This document shows positions 55,576 through 64,000 of a stretch of DNA of 64,000 nucleotides, in pieces; position 1 is the stretch's first letter, and each line of letters begins with the position of its first letter. This stretch comes from Muraenolepis orangiensis (taxonomy: Eukaryota; Chordata; Actinopteri; Gadiformes; Muraenolepididae), in the NCBI GenBank assembly GCA_027704905.1, contig CM051005.1, forward strand, positions 25,943,754-26,007,753. The letters are read 5' to 3'. A model generated the notes under the pieces. That model saw only the letters and a program-made list of their open reading frames with translations. It was not told the origin of the DNA and made no database searches. A program made the translations under genes and the position numbers.

Positions 55576-56985
55576 CATGCACACACCTGCATTTAAGTAT
55601 ACAATTTGCATAATATGGGACACACTCACACCATGTAATAATTAGCTATGTGACGACACGTTTGTATAAACCTTGGTCAGTGCACATTTATGGGCAAAAA
55701 TCAATACAACACACAGCCAAGGCCAGTTCACACAGGGAGTGGATATGGCTTTGATACCATGATCATCAATATGCTGGTGCCAGACTATGACGTCAGTGCA
55801 GAGGCTCAGTAAGTATCCTATACGCTTGTGGCCAAAATAAGGGCCAACTCATCTGCTAACCGCAATCTCACATTCTCTCAGGCTAGCGCAACTAATATGA
55901 CTTGTAACCTTTTGCTTGTAAAGGTCAAAGGAAAGGCCACCAGTGGGTCCATAATGACACTATTTGACGTTTTTAAAAATTGCTTTCGATATTGTTTATC
56001 GTGTGTCGTTGGTCGATAACACATTGCTCTTTTTTGACATTGAGGATTTTCTTGTTTTATGTCTTTTCAACTGTTGCTCGTGAAGAATCATCAGTATGCA
56101 ACGTTTGTATCCAAATACAGATCTCAATGTGCAGAGAGCACCACCAGCCACCATTTCTCAACGTGCAAGACCTACTCAGATGAATACACAGGATAATGAA
56201 CCCATGCATCAGTTTTACCGTCTTGTCAAACGATCGTGACAAAACACCAACAAAGCTGTCTCATTCTACTACAGTTTGCAGTTACCTGTATTGATAAACG
56301 TATGCACCAATCCTACCCGTGTATAGCCAGCCCACCAATCATCTTTTTCATAATTTTCTTCACTCTACAAAACAATAGTACAATTGCATAATTAGCTAAA
56401 GTCTTCTCTATTCCGGTCTATTTCCAGACAGGCCTATCTGTAATATCAGCAACACTGTTGTGTTACATTCTGGATGTATGAGGTTGAATGCCATGACTAT
56501 AATTAATATATTCTCTTGCTAAATGACAGATTTTCTCAACTCAACAGGAATATTGTAAACAACTTGATTTGCAGCGATTCCAAAGACAGAAGCTCTGAGT
56601 TGTTTTTTTCCTATAGAATTGAAAATAATACACTCAAGGTTGAGAAGACTGAAATCGTCAAAGTGAAATACTGCACAAAGCGCTCAGAGAAGACCCGGGA
56701 TGGACACATTTTAACAACGTCAAAGTGTTCTAGCCTGGCCGGTATTCTTGCCCTCAATTATTCAGCGGCAACTGGAACTGAACGGTCAACTAATGTAGTG
56801 GAGAAGAGGTCGGAGGTTTCAGATCACCCTGCAACCACCGTGGCTCCGGCTAGGGAGCGCCACCATTGGTGGATCCCTTCATCAGCTGTTCTTTCTCATT
56901 CATTTTCTCATGGAACTCTATGGGGAAATGACTCAGGAGAAATGACTTGTCAATTAGATTAATAATGTCTATCTGGAGGCTCCTC
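55574..56985. other. Unique DNA, no gene seen
   Basis: Includes a 148-codon plus frame (56516-56962), the longest non-repeat frame that I cannot assign. It has no recognisable domain, and its end (GCTAGGGAGCGCCACC and following) may belong to an interspersed repeat. Confidence 0.4.
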
Positions 56986-57646
56986 AGATACAAGATACAA
57001 GATATTTATTTGCCATTATTTGCCAACAGTTACATTGGAATCCTTACTCCCCATTCCCTTCCACAGTATACATCTCCAAAACAATACCATAAAAAAAAAT
57101 ATATATATACAATAAAAATAAAAATGTACCAAAAAAGAAAAGCAAAGTGACTGATAGATGGTATATCTGTTGAATTGTGCAGATCAAAAGCATTTAAAGT
57201 GCCAGTAGTGCAGCAGCATCATAAATACAGTGCAGTAACTATGATGAGTCCAGAAAGTCCAGCAAGTATAAAAGTGTAATGTAAATTACAATGTTATGAC
57301 CGTGGCAGCACTCCTAGCAGTTCAGTAGGTCACTGCCTGTGGATAAAAACTATCCTTAAACCTGGTAGTCCTTGTACTGATGCTGCGCAACCGGCGACCA
57401 GACGGTAGGGGGGAGAAGAGATGGTGCAGGTGGTTAAAGTCCTTTATGATGGACATGGCCTTCTTCCGACATCTGGTCCTACAGATCTCCTCAATGCATG
57501 GAAGTACACACCTGATGATCTTCTCTGCCGTCCTCACGACCCTCTGGATGGCTTTCTTGTCCTGTGCAGTGGTGTTGGCATACCACACAGTGACGCCACT
57601 CGTCAGGACGCTCTCTACGGTGCCACATACTTGGCCTTCTTGTAGT
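56986..57646 (-). mobile_element. L2/Maui-type LINE, 5'-truncated copy B
   Basis: Read leftward, this holds the end of a reverse transcriptase (57322-57640), the L2-type 3' UTR, the conserved terminus GAATGGGGAGTAAGGATTCC and a (TTGTATC)n tail at 56986. The 3' UTR matches the plus-strand fragment at 29362-29645. It begins immediately where the tail of copy A ends. Confidence 0.85.
57322..57640 (-). pseudogene. LINE reverse transcriptase C-terminal remnant
   Basis: The frame reads GTVESVLTSGVTVWYANTTA, then AIQRVVRTAEKIIRCVLP, CRKKAMSIIKDFNHLHHLF and LLPSGRR-like LPSGRRLRSISTRTTRFKDS, ending FYPQAVTY. This is the C-terminal part of an L2/Maui-type LINE ORF2 (ESVLT.G..VWY.N.TA, then RT.RF.DSFYPQAV). 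The polymerase active-site region is missing, so it cannot act. The family in its intact form reverse-transcribes its own RNA at a nicked target site. Confidence 0.8.
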
Positions 57647-58753
57647 GATACAATATACAATATACAAAATCTTTTTATTAGCCAATTGCAACAGGTACAT
57701 TGGAATGCTTACTCCCCATTCCTCCCCGCAGTATACATCAGGGTCGCCTGTTGCGAAAGCGGTAGTTTGTTTCTTAAGTTTTTTCCGAATGTCAGCATTC
57801 ATCCACGGTTTGCGGTTCGGGAATGAGTGAACAGACCTGGTCGGGATGCATTCCTCCACTAGCATGTTAATGTATGCTGTGACATGATCTGCATACACAT
57901 CCAGGTCAGTGGTCTTGAATACACTCCAGTCAGTGATTTCCAGCCCCCCCTGCAGGTGTAGTAAGGCGTCATCTGTCCAGCGACGCACGTTCTTTACAAT
58001 TGTGGGCGTGGACTTTAACTGCTTCTACTTCCTGTTTACTGCTTGTAAACAGGAAGTAGAAGCACAGAGGCGTGGTGTGATTTGCTGAAAGCCAGCCGTG
58101 CAACAGCGTGATAAGCATGCTTAATGGTGGCATAGCAGTGATCAATAGTCTTGTTATGTCTTGTCGGACATGAGATGTGTTAAGTATTTTGGTAATACCT
58201 TTTTTAAATTGCAGTGGTTAAAGTCCCCCGCTACGATGGGGACTGCCTCAGGGTAGCGATTCTGAAGTTAGCTCACTTCGATCTAAAGTAGATGAGCAGT
58301 GTTGTCGCCGTGGACTCGGCTGTTCTGTCTGTCCGGAACAAAGAGAATCCCGGTGGTTGCACTGCTTCGTCAGGAATCACGGAGGACAGCCACAGCCTGT
58401 AAAAAATCATGGCGCAACACTCCCGGATGTCCCACTGCGAGGCGACAGTTCAGTTCGTCTGACTTGTTTGCGAGAGACTGGACGTTGGCGAGGAGAACGC
58501 TCGGTAGGGCTGGTTTCCATCCCCTCCGGCGTGTCCTAACCAGTAGGCCGCCACGGGACCCTCTCCTGCGGGCGCGTTTGTTGTTGCCCCCCCCGGGGCT
58601 TGGTGGCTCCGGCCGGGGAATGGGCTCCCTTCCCCCCCCGCTCTCTGTTGTCTCTCCGGATCTCCGCAGGTAAGTCCCAGTCCTTTGTTGCGTTGTCTGT
58701 GGTTGTTTTGTTCCGGAATTCCAAGAGTGTTTGGCGATCACATGTAATAACAC
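57647..58753 (-). mobile_element. L2/Maui-type LINE copy A, internally deleted
   Basis: Read leftward, pieces of the ORF2 endonuclease half appear in order but in broken frames: LPSVLLANVQSLANKSDEL (about 58440-58500), a DRQNSRVHGDN piece (58290-58340), PEAVPIVAGDFNHCNL (58200-58260, the endonuclease GDFN motif), KTIDHCY (about 58140), RRWTDDALLHLQGG, EITDWSVFKTT and CIPTRSVHSFPNRKPWM (57770-57990). Then, without any reverse transcriptase domain, the copy jumps at about 57745 to the L2 3' terminus and an (ATTGTAT)n tail ending at 57647. It is therefore an endonuclease-only, internally deleted copy. The CpG-rich 58530-58660 part is its 5' region. Confidence 0.82.
58020..58064. repeat. 20-bp perfect inverted duplication
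   Basis: TGCTTCTACTTCCTGTTTAC (58020-58039) and its exact reverse complement (58045-58064) flank a 5-base loop. One arm belongs to the LINE reading frame (LLLPVYKQ on the minus strand); the other interrupts it. Confidence 0.95.
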
Positions 58754-61102
58754 ACATGGTGACTTGCTATAATCCTATAAAGTAACTTAAAAATACAAGA
58801 AAAGTGCGAAAAAAGTGCACTACGGAAACTTAATAAACGGCGGGGAGCTCTTAGAGACGCGTCTGCTCTCCTGCAGCGCCGTGCCACAGGTCATCAGCAT
58901 GCGCTCCATGGGTTTTAAGGCTGGTTCCATACTTTCCAGCGGTCCTTCTTCCTGTCCGTGTGTCCACATGCGAGGCTCGTTGAGAATTTTATACTTCCTA
59001 TAGTTCTCTACTCCAGGGGCAGCGCACGTTCCCAGATCTTCCCACCACTGGGATGCTGTTCAAAGTGTGCCGAATTCAAATAGTTCAACTGAAGATAACT
59101 TTTGAATTATTATCAGGTTTATCAATTATTATCAACTTTTTAATTATTAGCAGAAGACACATCTACAATTTCAAGTGTACAGTCAAGCCTGAGGCCTCAA
59201 TTAAAGGCTTATTCAGCGTCTTCAGTGCTAAAATAATTAAAACTTGAAGAACTTTCTAGATATATTATAACTCACTTCTCTATTGCAATGTGTTTTATAC
59301 ACTCATGGCAAACAAGACATGGACAGGATTCGTCAAGTCATCGTCATCTAGCATCAAGCATCCGCCACATGACGGAAAACAGAGTTTACACTTGTATGGC
59401 GCTCTTCCTTACCATGGTTATAAGCAATGGTTACATCTCATAGCTCCTGCTCAATGTCAAATCACAGGATTTAATTAGCCAAGACACACTTAATGGAAGC
59501 TAATAGCAACAACTCAACAGAGCACATTGTATCATTAACCAACATGCATCCAAAGTGTTAATGATTGCAGTCACGGGGCACTGGCTCAGCTTGGAGAGAG
59601 GCCAGGACACCGACTCCCATTGAATGAATGATTAACAACACAGTGGACATAATTAGCTGCAGATGTTAGAAATCAAATCAGAAAAAGAGAAATGTTGCTG
59701 AATAAAGTTATTGTGCCCATTGGACAATGAATGAAAACAAAAAGTTTTCTAAAGGCTACAGTTGACAGAAAGCCCTTTGTGTTGTACTCCCAGTATTGAT
59801 CTGTTCAATTCTTTAAGGCTGCAAAAGAAACCTATTGGCAGAAAGAATCAGAGTGGTGTGTAGTAGAAAGTGCTTTAGAACTACAGTATGGTAGATACAA
59901 CTGATGGTGTTTTTTTTTTGTATCGCTGTAATGGGAATCCCAGTGAAGTTCTAAATGCACACTCCTTCAAGGATTTGACCTCAATCATAGCCAACAGTGT
60001 GAGAGGCAAACCCTCTGAGGTCAGCGATGTACGGGACCTGCAACAGACACAGACGATTTTCACTATCGTTTTCTGTGTCATTAAATCCCTCAACCAGCAT
60101 AAGAACATTCATACAAGTAATACTCAAAAAAACTACAAAATCCAAAAGTTATATAAGAAGTACGTCTAGTATGTGTGGTACAATGACACATCAAGATATA
60201 TTGTGTTTTGATTGGATGGTACTTCAGGTTTTGACATCATTCTTTTCCCTTTAACCTCGGATGAACCCGGATGGCGAGCTCTTCACAACAATCATGTTTT
60301 TAAAAGCCTTTTGCTTCACGAGTAAAACGTTTCTGTGGATAATATGATATGTCAAAGACCCGGTGGCAGCTTGGAAGACACAAAATGGGATTGTTCTTTT
60401 AACTCAATGACGGTCTCAACAATGGTATTGGGGTTTTGCGTGGATACATTCATTAGCCCATCCATTTCAAAACTCATTACCGTGTAAAAGCACAAACAAT
60501 CTCACACTCGTCCAAGCCAATCTGTGATCCATTGTCATTGAAAGGGGCTCCAGCATTCAGTTCAGCGGCCAGATCACAGTTGTCCCTCTCTCAGCGTTTC
60601 ATGGTCACAGACATTTTAAACCAATTTAATACGTTTAGTATGCTGGGGTGTGCTGCTGCGTGAGGGTTCTGTCTTACACAACACAATTGGTCTACACGTT
60701 GCGATTGGTACACTGGCACAAGTCCATCTCTCGCACTTTAATATTTGCCCTTTTCTTTCTTCTTTTTTTTCAAGGGCTTTGGAGATACAGCACATCCTAG
60801 GATGATGTATACATGATGAGGGACACGTGAGCTCTCAATGAGTTGGCAACACTGAAAGGAGCCCTTGGTTATTGAAAAGGAGAGAGAAAAATCAAAGGCA
60901 GAACATTCCAGCAGATGGGGGGGGGGAAGCATTGAAACAATCCCTCGTTGGGTGGAAAACCCTCCACTTGTCCTTTCTGTCAGACCCTCGGTGATCCAGG
61001 GGACATGCATTTGGTTGCGTAGAGGTTTGTTGGGAAGAGGCTGAGTGAGGAACAGGCCAAGAGAAGGGAGAGGGAACCAAATGTGGAGGAAATTACTCTC
61101 CT
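58754..61102. other. Unique DNA, no gene seen
   Basis: Non-repetitive, AT-leaning. Frames near 59881-60169 are open on both strands (75 and 93 codons) with no recognisable domain. No gene called. Confidence 0.45.
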
Positions 61103-61121
61103 CACCAGCAGGTGGCGATAG
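61103..61121 (+). promoter_or_regulatory. CTCF-like motif
   Basis: CACCAGCAGGTGGCGATAG is close to the CTCF core (CACNAGNNGGCG), plus orientation. Judged by eye. Confidence 0.4.
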
Positions 61122-61514
61122 CCTGTATTCGTCATTAAAAAGGGGAAACCGGAAGACCCAGGACATATGCGGATATAAATGCTTACTAAAGCACCGATAG
61201 CTTATTATATAAGCTATCACTATTTTCACCTATGCTACCTAATTCCCCACTGGAAATGCAGTTTAATGAACTCTTGACTTCAGCGTTTGCTTGCTTCAAC
61301 ACTGCCGTTGCTCTTCTCAGTGCGCACTGATTTGTTCACTGAATCAGCTGAACGGCAAGCGGCGATTATGGTTCTGGAATCAACAGCTGCTGCCGCCGAC
61401 TGTCATACTAGTGTTGCCCCGCCCCCGGCCCCGTCAGGTGACTTCCATCGTCGGCCCTACAGCCGACCGTCGGCTTGGTGTGTCCCGGCCTTTACACTGA
61501 CTCAATACCAGTGG
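61122..61514. other. Unique DNA, no gene seen
   Basis: Contains an inverted word pair GTCGGCCCTACAGCCGAC near 61449-61466. No gene recognised. Confidence 0.45.
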
Positions 61515-61790
61515 GGGTATTTAGGATTGAATCAAAATCAAAATCTGGAAGATTAAATCCTCTTTATTGGTCACATACACGGACACAGTGAAATACGTTT
61601 TTCTGCATTTAATTTGATTTATTTAGTATGAGGAGCAGTGGGCAGCTATTGTGTATCCAGCGCCCAGGGAGCAGTGTAGGGGGACTGGTGCCTTGCTCAA
61701 GGTCACCAAAGCAGGGCCCAGGTGTTTAGGGGACTTGAACTGGCGACCTTCCGGTTCCAAAGCCAAGTCCCAACAGACTGAATTATCCAT
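61515..61790 (-). mobile_element. tRNA-derived SINE, minus strand
   Basis: Second copy of the family at 27529-27745. On the minus strand it has a tRNA-like B-box segment (GGTCGCCAGTTCAAGTCCCC), then GCACCAGTCCCCCTACACTG, GCTGCCCACTGCTCCTCATA, ATTAAATGCAGAAAAACG and GTGACCAATAAAGAGG. It ends in a short tandem (GATTTT)n tail near 61521-61545. It is fuller than the first copy. Confidence 0.75.
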
Positions 61791-61918
61791 GTCAATTGTG
61801 TAAAATCTTATGTTTTTGCCCGTCTCCGCCAACCTTTTAGGGGGTCTCAAGTGTCAATCAGGGGTCTCCTAAAGTCAATTAAACATCACATTTCTATGCT
61901 TTGATTGTTCAACATCAA

Positions 61919-61963
61919 CGTCACTTGTAAGTCGCTTTGGATAAAAGCATCTGCAAAATAAAT
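61919..61963 (+). mobile_element. Fragment of a fish SINE/LINE 3' end
   Basis: TGTAAGTCGCTTTGGATAAA then AGCATCTGCAAAATAAATGG, a very common 3' terminus of teleost retroposons. Only the end is present; a GGAT/GACA repeat follows directly. Confidence 0.6.
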
Positions 61964-61984
61964 GGGTCATCTATCTGTTTTGTG

Positions 61985-62076
61985 GCAAATGGATGGATGG
62001 CTGGACAGACAGACAGGCAGATGGATGGATGGAAGGACAGACAGACGGATGGATGGATGGACGGATGGACAGACAT
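61985..62076. repeat. (GGAT/GACA)n array
   Basis: Alternating GGATGGAT and GACAGACA blocks of about 90 bp, probably grown from the retroposon tail beside it. Confidence 0.9.
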
Positions 62077-62263
62077 CAAGCCTGCGGTCTTCTTCCTGCC
62101 ATTGCCGTCAGCATTTCCCCCGGCAGATTGGGTTCCAGGAGTCTTCCCTCAGAGTTCAGCGCTCAGGGACTCTGCTGTTTCAACAAAGCAGAGTCCGCCC
62201 TCGGACAAATGGATATTAGCTGGTTAATTTAAAATTAGTTGGATGCAAGGGAGAAGCACCGTT
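62077..62263. other. Unique DNA
   Basis: No feature recognised. Confidence 0.5.
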
Positions 62264-62345
62264 TTTCTTCTTCTTCTTCTTCTTCTTCTTCTTCTTCTTC
62301 TTCTTCTTCTTCTTCTTCTTCTTCTTCTTCTTCTTCTTCTTCTTC
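62264..62345. repeat. (TTC)n trinucleotide, about 27 units
   Basis: 82 bp of pure TTC/GAA repeat. It gives poly-Ser or poly-Glu frames, not a gene. GAA/TTC repeats can form triplex DNA. Confidence 0.98.
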
Positions 62346-62725
62346 GTCTCCCATGGCTGGAAGGGGTGCTAATGGGTGCAGATTAGGTATCATGGGCGGA
62401 TATCTGGGAAGCTTCCCCCGGGGAGCGTCCTGCGGGCCTCTCCATTGAACGCCATTAAGAGTCCTGGAGAGGCAGTGGAGCCACTTAAAGACACACTGTC
62501 CAGCCAATGACCTTTGAGGAGCAAAGTAGAGGTGCTTGCTGAGGGGGCATCGAGTGGGTGCTGAGAGCAGTTCATTAAGCCGCCGACTGTGGAATAAGGT
62601 TGTTGTCGGTAATGTCCGTGCTGTGCCGAGCCGTGGATTCACCCACCGACTAAAAATCAGACCTTTCAAAGGGTTGTCTATTCCTCAAGAGATGCTCACC
62701 ATTGTGTGTGGGTGAAGTCACCTTA
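62346..62725. other. Unique DNA, no gene seen
   Basis: Non-repetitive, mixed composition. Nothing recognised. Confidence 0.5.
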
Positions 62726-62742
62726 CCCCCCCCCCCCCCCCC
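62726..62742. repeat. Poly(C), 17 bases
   Basis: Uninterrupted C run. Confidence 0.95.
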
Positions 62743-62929
62743 ATCCCTCTCCTCCTCAGGAGAAATTCATGTTTTTGCAAAACCAACATAATATAATAGG
62801 TTATCTCTCTCTCTCTGAGTGCATGTCAAACAGCGCCTCCGACATGCTGGGCTTGTTGTCTCTGACCAGCTGAAATGAGTCCCCCCCTTTCGCTTTTTTT
62901 CCCGATGATGGTTTTTTTATTGACTCAGA

Positions 62930-63075
62930 TGTTCCATTAGGCGTCGATCCGTCCGTGGTAAACAGCTACTGACAGCAGGCCCACAAAAGCTGCCCTACGA
63001 CGGGCCGCTGAAAGACCTCACGCCGAGCCTATTAGCCGGCCGTAGCCATTAGCGGCGCAGACCGAAGAGCGCTAC
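62930..63075. promoter_or_regulatory. CpG-containing candidate regulatory element
   Basis: Non-repetitive with CATTAGGCGTCGATCCGTCC and GCCTATTAGCCGGCCGTAGC, then CATTAGCGGCGCAG: repeated ATTAG cores with CpG. Confidence 0.3.
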
Positions 63076-63135
63076 TGCCGGGACAGTGACACTGAGGTTG
63101 AGGATGAAATGCAGCATCCTGCTCCTAGCCAGCCA

Positions 63136-63381
63136 GCTCCCCTCCCCTCCCCTCCCCTCCCCTCCCCTCCCCTCCCCTCCTCTCCCCCTCCTCTCCCCCT
63201 CCCCTCCCCTCCCCTCCCCTCCTCTCCCCTCCCCTCCCCTCCCCTCCCCTCCCCTCCTCTCCCCCTCCTCTCCCCCTCCCCTCCCCTCCCCTCCTCTCCC
63301 CCTCCCCTCCCCTCCTCTCCCCCTCCTCTCCCCCTCCTCTCCCCCTCCCCTCCCCTCCCCTCCCCTCCCCTTCCTCCCCTC
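63136..63381. repeat. (CCCCT/CCTCT)n pyrimidine array
   Basis: About 245 bp of CCCCT pentamers with interspersed CCTCTCCC blocks. The minus strand is an unbroken G-rich purine tract. Proline/serine and GRGGE frames through it are repeat translations. Confidence 0.98.
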
Positions 63382-64000
63382 CGGTCTGTCCAAGTCTGGG
63401 CGAGAGAGGTTGCGAGATAAGAGGAGACAACGTTTTAGATTCAGAGGGAGTCGGAGAGGAAATTAACCGAGGTTCAAGGAAACTGGATGCGGGAGCATAC
63501 GCTGGTTTACTTATTCATATTGCTGGCTGCAGTCACCGGCTCTTTGGACTAAGACACTGAATTTAATATAAAAGCCAAGAGTAGAAAGTGATGATTATCA
63601 TAACTGCAGCTCCGTCACGTCTGGTGTAGCTGAGTTATTTCAGTTGATTTGCTTTTTCGTTGCAAACACTATTTAAACAATTTAAACCTTCCGTGAATCA
63701 ATCCTGGAGGTCCCAGATGTTAGACGTTGCATGATTGGCTTTTAATAGAACAAGAACAAATGGACATATAGCTATGACCTCCACGGAGGTGTCAACTTTT
63801 TCATTTTTTTGGGCAATGAAAGATTCAACGACGAAAGAAAGCGGGAGTCGAAAGTAAAAACCGTGGACGTTTTTAAGTAGCTCAAAAGAACTCGACTGAA
63901 GCGCAATGGACACCGTTGTTGTTCTTTCGGTTTCTGCAATTCCCTGTCATCATCATTCTTTAGCTGTGTAATGGGAATCCTGCATTCATCGGGACGACAC
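63382..64000. other. Unique DNA, no gene seen
   Basis: Non-repetitive to the end of the window. No feature recognised. Confidence 0.5.

Noticed and set aside
56516..56962. 148-codon plus-strand frame in unique DNA
   Set aside because: No recognisable domain or exon boundaries; its end may be an interspersed repeat.
63049..63466. Pro/Ser-rich and Gly/Arg/Glu-rich frames
   Set aside because: Pure products of the (CCCCT)n array on opposite strands.

Overview
This window looks like non-coding DNA from a teleost (ray-finned fish) nuclear genome. The reasons are the very high density of long (CA/TG)n microsatellites (about 2 kb by hand count), L2/Maui-type LINE fragments, fish-type tRNA-derived SINEs ending in '...cgctatataaatgcagtcc' or '...tgaccaataaag', and a hAT-type element with GAGCCGGCTC palindromes at its ends. 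No window-wide long open reading frame is present. Nearly all long open frames are translations of CA/TG, GA/CT or minisatellite repeats, or of LINE remains. I cannot name the species or recognise any host protein-coding gene.

Layout. 0-20 kb: mostly unique DNA with a TIR-bearing MITE-like element (1.2-1.6 kb), several CA/TG and purine tracts, many poly(G)/poly(C) runs, and two CpG-rich non-repetitive patches (about 6.9-7.3 kb and 19.5-19.65 kb). 20-27 kb: further CA/TG and GA tracts, unique sequence with AT-rich homeodomain-like motifs, and a 130-bp imperfect hairpin (25.66-25.79 kb). 27.5-29.65 kb: a transposon island with two SINE-type copies and a hAT-like element carrying an 8-bp target duplication. 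The hAT element sits inside an L2 3'-UTR fragment and itself contains a 36-bp palindrome plus three 93-bp tandem units. 30-40 kb: mostly unique, possibly cis-regulatory DNA (best candidate 38.9-39.5 kb), with an (ACGC)n tract, a LINE 3' end and a 26-copy 17-bp minisatellite. 40-53 kb: a 13-copy 45-bp minisatellite, large TG tracts, and a short protein-like open segment (52.55-52.78 kb) caught between a TG and a CA tract. 53.6-54.9 kb: a G-rich 42-45-bp minisatellite beginning about 30 bp inside a possible intron, next to a CpG-rich candidate first exon on the minus strand. 57-58.75 kb: two degenerate minus-strand L2 copies arranged head-to-tail. 58.8-64 kb: mostly unique DNA with another SINE, a (TTC)n tract and a (CCCCT)n-like tract.

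Interpretation. The most economical reading is a large intergenic or first-intron region of a gene, perhaps one transcribed leftward from about 54-55 kb. It may hold conserved non-coding elements and four CTCF-like motifs. That reading is inference; the repeats and transposon structures are seen directly.
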